A stretch of DNA of 64,000 nucleotides from Echinometra lucunter (lineage: Eukaryota > Echinodermata > Echinoidea > Camarodonta > Echinometridae), in NCBI GenBank assembly GCA_029962745.1, contig CM057156.1, positions 33,791,110 through 33,855,109 on the forward strand, given 5' to 3'. The position numbers and the translations under genes are program-made. Below, piece by piece: positions 24,879-37,066 of this stretch. The stretch's first letter is position 1, and each line of letters starts with the position of its first letter. The notes beneath the pieces were generated by a model. It saw only the letters and a program-made list of their open reading frames with translations, made no database searches and was not told where the DNA came from.

Positions 24879-26828
24879 CCTGATCTGCAAGATATAATAA
24901 ACGTTAAGCAAGAACATATATCTTACAGAGAAGCAAAGTCCAAACGCAGAACTGCTAGCTAAGGTATTCAGTACAATGGGGATAAACAGTATGAATAAAT
25001 CTGCTGAGATGACAAGAGCTCTGTCAGATATTTTGATGATTATGCAGTATGAATATCAACACAACTATTATCATGACATATTCCATACATACACATGTAT
25101 CTATGGGTGTATTTATCCCTTCAAAATCAATAAAAGGAATTTGCTGGTGATATGGGAGGTTTAGGAGTTTTCTGAACCATCACCTCAGGTTAGAATGTCA
25201 CTTCCTCCATTCCTTCCTGAAAAAGAACTTTAGGAAATTATTTTCTTGACAAAATATACAAACATGTATATGAAAAGAAGTTTCTAACATCTACATGTAG
25301 TTCGCACTCAAAAGTCCATATACATGTATTCTGGTGTAAGTTCCCAGTTAATATATGCATATATCCAAAGTTCTAAACCCCTGTTTGAAAGTATTAATTT
25401 TAAATTTTGAGAAATCAGTAATGAAATCTGAATTTTATATTTTATATTGAATGAATTTTTACAAATAAAATTAGCTGATGTGATAAACGTTAACACTACA
25501 AGAAGGATGTTCATATGTGAAAGCATGTGACCATTATATTTCATTTCAATAAGCTTTGAAAGAGATCCTGTGCATATCTGAGTAGGAGGGTTTTATTTAT
25601 CACATAACCCAACATAAAATACCCGACTTAAATTATGCGTGACGCATGAGGCACATGTACAAATCTATCATTTCTGACTCATTTTGTTCCTGCAAACTTA
25701 TAGGAAGCACCATATGGTTCTTCTGCCCTATTTCATCTGATATTCTCAACAGCTTATCAATACTCAAGAGGCCTACTCAGAGCAGGGAAATGTTACTAAG
25801 ATTTCCCTGCTTCGAGTGTGCTTTGTATTTCAACCTGTTTTCTATACAATGTGATTTTCACATGGCATGCATCTCCTGTGGGTTCATAAGAAAATCCATG
25901 CCAGTTGTATCTAACCAGGAGACTTCTCTGATCCAACTGTTGTTTTGTTGTTTAACAGAGCAGTGGAAAGAGTTCAGTGAGATGGGGGAAAGGGGGGGGG
26001 GGAGGGTGATATGATAATCATGTTAACAAGTATGGGGGATATTGTACAAAATTTCAGAATATAAACACAAAAAAGGGTCTTTCTAAAAAAAAACCTCATA
26101 GTGTCTGTTCTGAGCCAGAAGGGCATTAACTATGTGTTAAAGGATATGAGTAAATGCCCTTTGGGCTCCAAACAGACAATATAAAAGTTGACCATCATGC
26201 TCTCAGGTGTTAATATTTCAGAATTCTGATGGTTAGAATCATTATTTCTGGAGGGAATTATTTGTCAGAGATATACAATTCAAATGTCATAAAACTAGAT
26301 TTTTACAGATGTATGTTTTGTATGAAGCTTCCAGCATATATCTCAATGTGATACACGAATTATGCTTGTAATCAGATTTAACCGACAAGGAAACAACATA
26401 CACTGTATCTACGGCAGTACAAACAATTGAACACTCAGAATATATCTTGAGTTTTTATTCTTATTTGATATAGAAATTATTTCAGGGTCCATTATCATTA
26501 TTTAAATTCAAAAGATTACTCGTAAAGCAAACTTTTAAAGCTTTCCAGTATATAAGGAACACTTACCAACATGGATTCTAATATTCAACAATAACCATAC
26601 TCAAGGTTTAATTTCATGTGCATGCTTATTATTAGTTCAGAATTGAATTGGTTGATACAATCATGCCAAAATAGCTTACTAAGTTTAGAAATCAACCATA
26701 TCTTGCGAAACAGGATGTTGAATCCTTACCAATGACTCAATGCTTCTATCCAGCAGGATTCTAACAGAGATGAATCCTGTAGCTGACTCACAGTAGAAAA
26801 CACACCACAACAATAATGCTTACAAGTG

Positions 26829-27411
26829 AAAGGAGAAGTCTTGGCGATTTCTGTAAGCATGGATCATAAAGAGAAAAAATTCAGCAGCTAGAAAATGTCT
26901 TACTTTACCCGACATACCCTAGGATTACCGAGTAATCAACAATTAACTTGTATAAACAGTAGTTCTAGTACGAGCCCATTTTCATCCCTTTAACTTTGAA
27001 AATTTTTAAGTTATGAAGTCGAATTTGTCTGTTCTAATATCATTAATCCATCAGGCACATCTCTCCCTGTCCATCAGGGGATTTGGGATTGCAAAACAAC
27101 TTCTCTTTGGAACAGAACTGGTGTGATTTGTACACCCAAAAGCTAGACATATCGACATTTTGCATAGAGAATGTGCAGAGAATACCAGTAAGTACGCATG
27201 CGCAGTGCAACTGTATCGCCTACGTCACACGACCAATGACTATATTTGGGTTTCAGTGGGAAATTCAATCATTCAGAGTAAAAAAGCCAACACTTAATCG
27301 GTATTTAAAAATCACAGAAATCACTTTGAAAAATGAAAGTAGCATTGTCTGTTAGCGTGAATTTTAAACTTTATAGTGTAATTCTAATGAAATCGTCTGC
27401 ACTTCTCCTTT
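26829..27411. mobile_element. Foldback-type element with AAAGGAGAAGT termini
   Basis: Left AAAGGAGAAGTCTTGGCGATTT-like end and right AAATCGTCTGCACTTCTCCTTT are inverted repeats about 580 bp apart. Non-coding interior. Confidence 0.65.
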
Positions 27412-27884
27412 AAATGTAAGTAAACTATATGTACTATGTACCTTAAAACAATGCACGGCATTGCACGCATAAGTGCTTTATTCAGTTCCACTTCATTGAA
27501 AAAAAAAAGTAATACAAAAGGGACATCTTCCAAAATACTGCTTTCAGGTTATTTGAAATAGATATTAAACCAAATCAAATCAAATTTATTGAAATAAAAT
27601 CCACAATTTGGATTACTTTTAGATGAGTTGATTGATATAATCAAGCTCAAGAGTCACTACATTCCACCAACAAGAAGGGACCAGAAAATATTCAATACCA
27701 TGAGTAACAGCGGGCCATATTCAACAAAATGCAATCATTTTTTTATTCCTAAGGGTTTGCTAAGTCATAAAAGGGTTAATTCTCTATATTTTATGCCATA
27801 CCATTGTAAACACCAAGTAAAACATTGCTGAAGTCAGAACGGTTATCTGTAGGCTGGGGGAGGGGTAGTTCAGAATACAGGGGT

Positions 27885-27898
27885 ATAGGGGGGGGGGG
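27885..27898. repeat. Poly-G tract
   Basis: G run with neighbouring GGGGGAGGGG, downstream of the MYORG stop on the minus strand. Confidence 0.85.
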
Positions 27899-28103
27899 TA
27901 TGAAAATTTAATTCCCCTAAACCTTGAATATTTTGAGTGGGGATCTTGACTGTTACTTGAATCAATGCAGCTTTCGGTTTGCACCTACATTTGCATGAAC
28001 ACTTAAATTTACATGAGGCCAAGAGTTTGAAAATACAATACATCCCCTTAAAGATGGCAATAATGTCCGCTCCCAATTCATAGAAATTATATCTATTGAT
28101 AGC

Positions 28104-28108
28104 AAAAC

Positions 28109-28138
<30 letters not shown>
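28104..28138. repeat. (CAAAA)n microsatellite
   Basis: Six to seven AAAAC units. The minus-strand F/C-rich open frames across it are artefacts. Confidence 0.9.
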
Positions 28139-28140
<2 letters not shown>

Positions 28141-28599
28141 ACAATTTAAACTAATCTACACACATGAAAGATCATGACATGTAGTACTGAACCAAAGGAT
28201 TGCATTTCACAAACGTATTCAAAGTGGCCTGACAATTCAAGGAATTTTTCAACAGGAATGTATTGACAGAAAATGTACTTAAGTATAAACATGTGAATAT
28301 AATTGAGCCTACTTCCATTGTATTAAACCTTCTTATGAATAATCTGTATGTATGGATGTACAAGTATAATATTACATTATAATCCTGCTTTATGTATCTT
28401 GAAGGAGTTCATAAAGAGATATGATAAAGCGATTTCAAGAGCGAAGTGATGGAAAAGATAACACAGAGTAAGTACAAATATAAAATGACATAATGCATGG
28501 ATAGTACTCAAAATTGATTTTGTAGACCTTAAATAACTTGTGATGAAACAAAAATGATAAAGGTAATGTGCTACATGTAAGGAAAACTAAAGGTGCTTA

Positions 28600-30746
28600 T
28601 CACTGTACTCTTCTGTAATATGCCACATCTGCCAGTAGAACAGGAACATTACTTAACCATTGATCTCCAGAATGCATTTGACCAGACTTGTCTGTCCAGG
28701 TGCCAGCAGGAAGATACACATGTCGCTGGGTTGCACCTTCATCCAGGATGGGTGCAACAAGAATCTCATCACCAACCATGAACTGGGAGTTGATCCTTAA
28801 AGCAATAGGATCAGTAGGAGCAGACCACCACAGGGGTCTGATTACAGGATCACCTTTCTGTGAGAACTCTAGAGCAAGGTCTAGAACCTTTTGTGCAATC
28901 TCATTCCGATGAAAGTCAACCCAGTTTTGAATAATGCTTCTTGTCTCCTCGTCATATTCAGATAGTATGGTGGGTATTTGCATAGCAGGGAAAAAAGCAG
29001 AGAGCTCTATATATCTTATGAAAAACTCTTTAGATGGGAGACATTCTTGAGGTTGGGCACACCCATCTGTCATGAATTTCAAATCTGGCATAAAGTAGGG
29101 GTAGCCCTGGAGACCCATTGTCAGAGCTGTAGGAATGATGGTCTGCAAGCCATTCTCTCCATCCCATGTTGGGTCCTTTGCAATCAACTCTACAACTAAT
29201 GGAATGTCTTGACACTGATACACACACCTAACAAATGGCGATGCCATCTCATTTGCAATAGTAGCATACCTAGTGGCATATTCATCTGGAATCTGAAGAG
29301 CATTCTCTACTTGGAAGCCTACTGGTAAGTAACTTGATTGTCCATAATCAAATGTGAATGCATCCACACCACTGGCTCGAATGGACTGAAGTTTGCTTTT
29401 AAACCACTGGACGGAACTACTGCTAGAGACATCAAGGGCAGCTCCTACATTATTCCCCCACATTGTAAGCCCTGGGACTGCATTCCTAGGGTCATTTACC
29501 CAATACCCATTGCTAACACCATCCACAAAGCTCCTTGACTGCGTGCTAACATACGGTGTGACTTTTATAGCTGTAGTGAATCCATAACCTGTTATATTCC
29601 TCAAGGTAGTGGAGACATCTCTAAAACGACTGCTGTCAAATGCAAGGTCTCCTTCTACTGCTGCATAAGACGTTGGAATTTCAAATAAGCCTGAGGTATA
29701 TCCAAGGGTGTATAGGGTGCTGGCAGTGTTTTCCAACAGTGATTCATTCCATGAAGATTTGTCCGCAGGTGTAGCTACAGTCCATGTTGGGTTTGTGATG
29801 ACCTTACTATCTGGAGTGTTCTTAGTTCTTGAAATGAACCTGTCACTCATGTTCCTGTGAACTGCTGTCAGATCTGAAGCAAGACACATGGTGTACTGCA
29901 ACACTGCACGCTCACTTGTGTTGGAAGGAAACTTGATCTCATATTGACCTGACTCCAGACACATCTCCTGCTTCTCACTATTCATGCTTAGGGAAATAAA
30001 CGCAGAGTTATTGATTCTCAATCCTAATCCATTTGATGACAACCAGTAACGTTCGGTCACCGGTCCAAAAGGTGACGAACCATCTCCTGTTATGAATGGC
30101 TGAGATGACATATCACTCACCTCTATGGGCCACTGCTGATTGGCAATGATTGCACTGCCATACCAGTGGGCATTCTGGAGTGACAGGCAGTCCTTATGCA
30201 GAATATCACGATGAATGGCTGTCCATGCAAACTCATAACAGTCCATGTTCTCTAACTCTAACCAATCGATCTCAAGCTGGCCATATTCCCTCCATTCTAA
30301 ACATAGTCTTTTATCTGTGGTTGCAGCACAGGTTGATGGAGTAACTAGCGGTAAATTTAACCCAACAGTGCTGTGGGTATAGTTACTTCCTCTATAGCTC
30401 ACTCGTACAGTTTTTGTGTCCACATAGAATAGCAGTCTCCCAACCTTGTAATGTAATGGTGGTTCTGAATAGAAAAGGAGAATACAGGTTGTGCCAGTGA
30501 CTATCAAAATGAAAAGTACTACAACAAAGATCTTGAGCACGAGTTCTCTTGGTATCTTGTGAACCTTGATTGGATGGCTAATGTCCACTACTGCTGGGTC
30601 TATAGCAGAGTTTGTCCTGCTATGGAGGTCCACTGGCATCATGCCATCATCCACTGAAGTCTTGACCTCATCAAGGTTGACCATGGAATGACCATTACCT
30701 TTACTGCTCTCTGGAACATCATCTACTTGAAATCTGGTCATTCCTC
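28600..30746 (-). CDS. MYORG: MYORG main coding exon (membrane segment and GH31 domain)
   Basis: A single exon carrying 713 codons from MTRFQVDD to the C-terminal YYRRVQ and stop, plus two codons of splice-junction glycine. The ATG at 30780 lies 34 nt inside the intron: the CAACAG acceptor at 30747-30752 and phase agreement with the exon at 33010 make it a false start. Confidence 0.93.
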
Positions 30747-32648
30747 CTGTTGGTGAAAGAAATCCATAAGATAGAGTCAACTACTTGTCTAGTCAATCCA
30801 TCCAAGTGTATGTTGAAAGGTCTATTAATTCATTTAATTTAGATAAGTCATGCAATTGTGGAAAAAATTATGTGCTTTCACCTCTCTTAATTTTTAACAA
30901 CTTGAAAGCTTGTTATGAAAACCCTATATGTTCATAATTATCAGTACACTGAATTTGCCCACAAAACATTTATCAGTAAAAAAAAAAATCACTTTCATTA
31001 CTTAATGACAGTAACAGAGATAACTCAGATAAGAAATACTTTCAGTCATTTGGCTTTTTATTTTTTATTTTTGGTTTTTATCCAGAAAGATGTGCTGGAC
31101 ACTGAATTATGAACAATAGGAATTTATGTCACTCTTGACTTTGTCTTTTTTATTTAACAGCTCTGAAAGCTTGTTGTATGCCCTACAGCATATGACGAAA
31201 AGAAAGGAAGGAAGGAAGGAAGGTAAACTTTCATATAGATACCTCTTTTTTTAAATAAAAATGTTGCACATAGACCACTAGATCTAATATATACCCAGTT
31301 GTTGTGTGTCTGCACAGGTTGTGTCTCTGCACAGGTTGTGTCTCCGGATAGTCAATTTTAAACAGCCAGTTGAAAAAGTTAACAAGCAATGTTTTTCAAA
31401 AATTTTGCACAAAGTGTTACTGTTAGACAATATTATACTTTTATAGAGAACAATTTATTACTGATAGCGATTAGCACTATTCAATGCATAGTCTAGTTTT
31501 TGTATAATCCAAAGACAAAAAAGAAGGCTTCATTTTTGTTATGTGTTACGTGTGCAGGCACCCCTCTCGCCCCCCCCCCATCCTACCTGTGATTAAAATA
31601 ACAGTTAATGTTAGGCCTAACAATTAGAGGAAAAGAGCCATGCACACCAGGGTGACCAGCAACTGGGACTGGGTGAAATGATTTTGAGGCCATATCAAAC
31701 ACAGCAGGAGTAAGCAATCACCATTAGATTTTAGATCTAAGTTATGTTATGCCATGATAAACTTCATGACTAACTAGTCTAGTATGAGGTGCAGTAGATG
31801 CAGATGGGAGAGGTTCAGGAGGCCAGGGCACCAGTGGCAGTGAGCGGGAGGCCTGCGCCTACTATTTAAATAGACCCGGGCTGCGTTTCACGAAACCGTC
31901 ATAAGTCTACATGGTCTAACTTCTTGGACATCCCATTGAAACGTGTGCTGTAGAATTAACACGCATTTCAATGGGATGTCTATGAACTTATGACGGTTTC
32001 GTGAAACGCAGCCTAACGTTAGGCCTATACCAGTCTGCACTTCCCCTGTGAGCTGTGGCGATACACCTTGCTCATAATGATCATGAACCCGCTACTGTCT
32101 GAGCTGAGCCCCCGGGGGGGGCACTCAGTATATAATGCGTGGTGGGTATGTGCCGCGGAGAAGACCCCCATTTTTACACTCAAATTTCCGTTCCAAAGCA
32201 TAGCATTTTTATCTTATTGAGAAAAAGAACAAAGAAAGCCGTTCCAAAGCATAGCATTTTCTTCTTATCGAGAAAAAAGAAGAAAGAAATCCGTTTCAAA
32301 GCTTCGCATATTTTTCGTTACGCCGTTTCGGCCGCATTAATCCGCTACAATGAGCTGCATTTTTGGTGAAAAGCGGCCCGCAGAGCGCTGTCCGACCATC
32401 GCCTCTGCGCGAGCGCACCCGGCGCCCGTGCCGAAGGGTTAGCTGCATGCACGTATGCCCGTTCCATAGGGATACATACGCACTCACACGCAGGCGAACC
32501 GTGCCAAAGACCCCCGTTTTCACATAGACCTCTACATTTTTAGTTCCGACGCCCGTTCCGAAGACCCTCCTTTTCACAATAAGACCGTTCCAAAGCCCCC
32601 GTTTTTTGTCTCGCCCGCGGCACATACCTACCACTTTTGGGGTCGAGT

Positions 32649-32683
<35 letters not shown>

Positions 32684-33075
32684 GGCTGAGCCACAACAAA
32701 TGTATTGTAGGATGGGGGTTGGGTGTCTGGACACTTAAGAAACATAAAACCTCCTCTTTTGCCTTTGGATTTCACAAAATATATGTATTAAATACCGCAG
32801 ATAATTGTGAACAATCGTGCTTTGTAATATTGTCTGACTTTACATTCAAACAATTAATGAAATATTGCTTGCAAAATTCTTGAAATTGCCGTCTTGTCCG
32901 GATATACAACCTGTCCGGACACACAACGACTGTAGATCTACGTAGATCTATCCCTAACTTCCTTACTCTACTCATTATTCATTTGAATTAAAAGAACTCT
33001 TCGTCTTACCTCGCTTTTTAATACTCGGATCTAATGACTGTCCATCCATCATGACAAAACCTGCATCGGCATAGT
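28600..33075 (-). CDS. MYORG: MYORG-like GH31 type II membrane glycosidase (2 exons)
   Basis: Exons 33010-33075 and 28600-30746 (minus strand) join in frame across a GTAAG…CAACAG intron. From the MM in the first exon the product is 729 residues. A Ser/Asp-rich cytosolic tail is followed by a single membrane segment at about 82-107 (LVLKIFVVVLFILIVTG) and a large lumenal glycoside hydrolase family 31 domain. The likely nucleophile is Asp 481 in AFTFDYGQSS, where MYORG proteins have KFDAGE. The likely acid/base is Asp 543 in TWDGENGLQTIIP, followed by LQGYPYFMPD. Vertebrate MYORG is an ER/Golgi α-galactosidase-type enzyme linked to muscle differentiation and brain calcification. Lineage-specific GH31 relatives exist in invertebrates, so one-to-one orthology is probable rather than certain. 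No upstream 5' exon was identified. Confidence 0.88.
31879..32013. mobile_element. Palindromic hairpin MITE, family A (copy 2)
   Basis: GGCTGCGTTTCACGAAACCG at the left is mirrored by CGGTTTCGTGAAACGCAGCC at the right. The inner arms continue with CATCCCATTGAAACGTGTG and its complement. Confidence 0.9.
32110..32690. mobile_element. GC-rich inverted-repeat element with GGTATGTGCCGCGG arms
   Basis: Left GGGGGGGCACTC…GGTGGGTATGTGCCGCGG and right CCGCGGCACATACCTACC…GAGTACCCCCCC are inverted repeats. Inside, CCGTTCCAAAGCATAGCATT is tandemly repeated at about 32189 and 32239. A 32-base C run ends it. Confidence 0.75.
33010..33075 (-). CDS. MYORG: MYORG 5' exon with probable start codon
   Basis: A 66-nt exon (acceptor TTTCACAG, donor GTAAGA on the minus strand) reading YADAGFVMMDGQSLDPSIKK then R. 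The frame is open to the 5' edge, so translation may start at the MM here or in an unseen upstream exon. An out-of-frame ATG near the exon start gives a short frame whose TGA overlaps the MM codons. Confidence 0.75.
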
Positions 33076-33386
33076 CTGTGAAACAAAAATCAATATTTTA
33101 GTACCATCACTCATCAGCATATCTTCAACTAGAATAGCTTGGACGAAGAAACTGATGTGATCGCACCGTACCGATGTCGGATCGATCGGAGATATCGAGA
33201 TCCTCCCCCGACAGTGATAAATCACGAGATTTCCACACGCAACTCTATGAGCTATGAGAGATACTATTTTGTACAGTGCTCATTATAGCGTTACAATTAT
33301 TTGTGATGATAACAAACTGAATTGTGCGAAAGTGACGGAGAAAATTTTGTCCTCTGCACCGGCGTAAATCCGTTTTGAGGAGGGGA

Positions 33387-33387
<1 letters not shown>

Positions 33388-33424
<37 letters not shown>
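33388..33424. repeat. 37-base poly-G tract
   Basis: An uninterrupted run of 37 G, about 310 bp upstream of the MYORG 5' exon. It could form G-quadruplexes and is a likely assembly-length uncertainty. Confidence 0.95.
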
Positions 33425-33425
<1 letters not shown>

Positions 33426-35420
33426 GATCTACATTTTTGGTCGAAATTTATGGCGTGAACTCACACTTAAATATATACACACCCATGGGTGTCGATCCCG
33501 GGGGATAGGGGGATACATCCCCCCCCCCCAAATTTATGTTTATGCTTTGTTCCTACTATGTATTCTATTTTGATGTAATACGCTGTTCTTGTCAATGTGA
33601 TTGTTTATTACGCATAGTGAAAAAAATAAACAAACAAACAAACAATATTTTGGTCAGGGGGATGGCCTGTACAATCACCCCTCCCCCCCCCAATAATTCA
33701 CCATGAAAAAAAATAAAAATTTCATAGCCTCCTGTAATTCCCGAAAAACAAACAAAAGCAAAGACAAAGACAAAGAGAATAAAGAGTAAAGAAACAATTT
33801 AAAAAAAGAAGGAAAGGAAAAGAAAAAGGCTTTCAGCGCTCACTCGCTTCGCTCGCTCGCATTTAAGTATGGCAACCAACGATGTTATAATACTATCTTT
33901 ATGAAAGCAAATCGGTTTGCATCTTGTCTTTCTGTAGTATGCTATAATGATACTCGCATTTAATATTTTTGTTATCTTAGCCAAAGCCAGTGAATATTTT
34001 AATATGAAAGGAAAGTGGTTCGCATCTTGTCTTTCTATCCAATGTAATAACTGGAAGGAGTCGAACGGGAAGAAGACCCTGCATAACAGAAGAATTTTCA
34101 TGAGAAAATATAACCAGTAGCCTGTTCCTATATCTTACCAAATATGAAGGAGGATGCTGATAAAAATACTGAATGAAATCATTAAGTTGGAGTAACAGTT
34201 TACAAGAACATGTTCTCAAAATTTAAAAAATAGCCCTTTCTCGCTCGCTCGCTCCGCTCGCTTACTTGAGAAGAAAAATTTAAGATCGGGAAGCAAGGCT
34301 CATTCCCTCAGCAACGTGTCCGAATATTATGATATTTTTACAGCGAGATGTAAAGCTTTTTTCAAACACGTGGAAACAGTACATCATTAAATTCATCTGA
34401 TTTATTTTGGTGGAAATTATACGTTTTACTAGAAAGAAATAGAGTTTTTGTCGATAGCTCGCTTCGCTCGCTCATATAACAAAATATTTCCAGATGCTAT
34501 AGATGGTAAGTGACGTTCCAAAAAGCATCATATCTCGAAGTTAGGTGATCAAAAACTATTTAGATATCTTTGAGGCTATCTAAGAATTCCTTGCTAGCTG
34601 CGTTCACTCGAATATGTAATGCGAATATTTTATAGCCCTTAATGACAAATAAACACTCATCACCTAAAGAGTTTTTTTCCCCTGTCTCGCCTCCCTTGCT
34701 TGTAATATTTGAAATAATGGTTTTGGGCAGTAAACGATTGCGTCAGCGAGGTGCTGAATTAGTCAAACATCTTATATTGCTTGAGTGTAGGCCTTCTTTA
34801 TAGACAAATAACATTTCTTTTATAGCTTGAAGGTTGAAGTTTCGTTCGCAAAAAAATGGATGGTTCATTACTGTAAGTAAAGGTTCAAGTCCCCTAAAGT
34901 TTTCATTCAAGTACTAAGGATGTGCCTCTGCGATATTTTTGTGTGAAAACAATTTTTGTGCGATTAAGTTGGAGGAACGGTAGTAATAGTGCAGAGATAC
35001 GGGCAGCAAAAACAGATCCCACACCCCCTTATTTAGTCTATCCTTCACGTTTGAACCTACTCACCCTTTCCCCGCTCGGTCTCTTTGCTCCGCGGCCGAG
35101 GATATTCGGCATCGGTCATCCCCCCAACCGCGAACACAAATCGACACCCATGTACACACCCATCCTTACTCGGCCGCGCAGACCCCCACACACATTATTA
35201 TAATTCTTTTATTTTGCGAGCGAGCGAAAAATAACATCTTTTTTTTAAGACCATTTCAAATGAAAATTATACTATATGATCGTCGTTTATGACATTTTAA
35301 TAAAAAATTTCACCAACTGATTAATTATAATATGATTTTTCCTTAAAATGAGGGGGGATATTTGTACACGCCATCCCCCCTCGAAAAAGTGGGGGTATAT
35401 CTCCCCCCCCCCCCCCCCGG
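33425..35420. other. Divergent MYORG-ZFR intergenic region, left part
   Basis: No gene is recognised. Low-complexity C and G tracts (near 33524, 33680 and 35404) lie among repeat-like sequence. Confidence 0.4.
33830..34475. repeat. Interspersed TCGCTTCGCTCGCTCG repeats with related flanks
   Basis: CACTCGCTTCGCTCGCTCGC-type motifs recur at about 33840, 34240 and 34457, and again near 35217 in reverse. AAATCGGTTTGCATCTTGTCTTTCT-like flanks at about 33909 and 34017 also repeat. Confidence 0.6.
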
Positions 35421-35428
35421 ATTTATGC

Positions 35429-35775
35429 CAATGGTTCGTTATTCCGAAGGTTCGTTTATTCCGAAGGTTCGTTAGTCCGAAGGTTCATTATTCCGAAGGT
35501 TCGTTAGTCCGAAAATGAAATAAGGTTCGTACACTGAACTAAAAATACGTATTTTTAGTTCAGTGGGTTCGTTATTCCCGAAGGTTCGTTAGTTCGAAAA
35601 TGAAAAAGGGTTCATTATTTCGAAGGTTCATTAATCCGAAAACGAAATAAGGTTCGTTATTCCGAAGGCTCGTTAGTCCAGAAATGAAATATGGTTCGTC
35701 AGTTCTTTAGTTATTTTCGGACTAACGAACCTTATTTCATTTTCGGACTGTCGAACCTTCGGAATAACTAATTAA
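35429..35775. repeat. Array of GGTTCGTTATTCCGAA / GTTAGTCCGAAA motifs
   Basis: More than ten imperfect copies of a ~16-bp motif GGTTCGTTATTCCGAA, direct at the left and inverted at 35705-35770. The whole can fold into hairpins. Confidence 0.85.
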
Positions 35776-35868
35776 CTAAATTCCAACTAATTCTCGGACC
35801 CGAGGAATCAGCCATCGATTGTCGATTATAAAAGATAATTCGATGTACTATGATGATAAACTCTGTAC

Positions 35869-35990
35869 CGGGGAGCGTTTCATGAAGAGTCTTTTGGTGA
35901 TTTTCACTGACTAATTTGCTCTCAGCCAATTAGATGCGAGGATTTTCAATAGCTTATAATAGACAAAACTCTTCATGAAACGTTCCCCGG
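35869..35990. mobile_element. MITE family B, copy 3
   Basis: CGGGGAGCGTTTCATGAAGA and TCTTCATGAAACGTTCCCCG are inverted ends. The interior has CTCAGCCAATTAGATGCGAGG, matching 24735-24878. Confidence 0.85.
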
Positions 35991-35999
35991 ATCTCCAAA

Positions 36000-37066
36000 A
36001 GAGTCCAGATTCTTTTCTTCACCCAAGTTCTCCTTCTTCTTTCTCAAAAATCCTCCCTTTCATTTTTAACCTTCCCATGTTTATGTCACTGATTCTGTTT
36101 TCTCATTTTTGTCAAACTACGGTATATGTTGGAGTTATACAGTACTATACCGTATGTTTTTGTACTTTTCTGTATGCTTTTCCTTAATAAAGAAATGATA
36201 TCAACAATCTGCTTTGCTGCTTCTCCAAAGATCCGCCTTTCCATAATGTCTTTATCATCATCTCCCATGCTTTCTAATCACTTGTATAAAAGTACCATGG
36301 TATACATTGTGGCGCAAATACGATAATTCGATGGTATAGGTTGTTGAAAGGTGAAATTCAAAGAAAATCACGGAATAGGGTTAATTATGTATGGATGGAA
36401 AACGGGGAAGTATGTAGAAGACAGTGGTGTTCATTATTGCTCTTGTAAATTTTAAAAAAAAAAAATCTAAAAACACATTTTCCAAAAACGCCCCTCTGAT
36501 TCTCAGAACCCGGAAGTGGCTGCGAGCGAAACGGGTCCCCAATGATGACGTAGGCACATGGACTATCTGCGGCCAGCTAGCGCTTGCACGTAATAAAACA
36601 TTGTGCATTGAGATGATCGCATGCAATATTGATGGATTTTAGATACTGTTATTAAGAGAGGAGGCAAAACTGCAGTGGCTTAATATTTACATTACCTCAC
36701 TGACGAGCCGATTTTCTTTTCTTTTTTGGTCAAACAGAATTTAAAGTTACTTTACTGTCAATTTCCTACTGTAGGAAATTGACATGAAAATGACAAAGAA
36801 AACCAAGCCCGGCCGGGATGCAAACGTCAAACTACGTCCCAAAACGATGTTGCATCAAATTCTCAGAGACAGAACTGATTAGGAGACGCGCTCGACAAAA
36901 TCATGACTGTATGTAAAAGTTACCTAGATAATATTTTTGTCTAAGGAAAATTGATGCTTCTTGTATGTAGAAACCCCGGGTAGAAACTATCTTGATCTAC
37001 AACATTCCTCTTTACTAAAATCTCGTATTTATTATGATAGGAATGGCTAGCTAGCGCACAGAGACT
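36000..37066. other. Intergenic stretch
   Basis: No gene or clear transposon is recognised. A GC-richer patch at about 36490-36600 carries CCCGGAAGTG and TGATGACGTA motifs and might be regulatory or repeat-derived. Confidence 0.35.

Larger units (their letters stand above)
15361..28599 (-). other. MYORG 3' UTR and/or intergenic region
   Basis: No coding exon is recognisable over about 13 kb. The plus strand is A-rich here, the mirror image of the USP3 side, as expected if the minus strand is transcribed. A minus-strand AATAAA (plus TTTATT at 15463-15468) sits close to the switch, and another lies near 27585. Elements are listed separately; the rest is AT-rich unique sequence. Confidence 0.3.
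30747..33009 (-). other. MYORG intron
   Basis: A 2.26-kb intron containing the family A hairpin MITE (31879-32013), a GC-rich inverted-repeat element (32110-32683), an (AAGG)n tract near 31203-31222 and a poly-C tract near 31568. Confidence 0.8.

Noticed and set aside
28593..30344. Short plus-strand frames across the MYORG exon
   Set aside because: Antisense shadows of a clearly conserved coding exon.
30747..30780. ATG at 30780 as the MYORG start
   Set aside because: It lies upstream of a good CAACAG acceptor, and the upstream exon at 33010 joins in phase; the extra codons are intronic.
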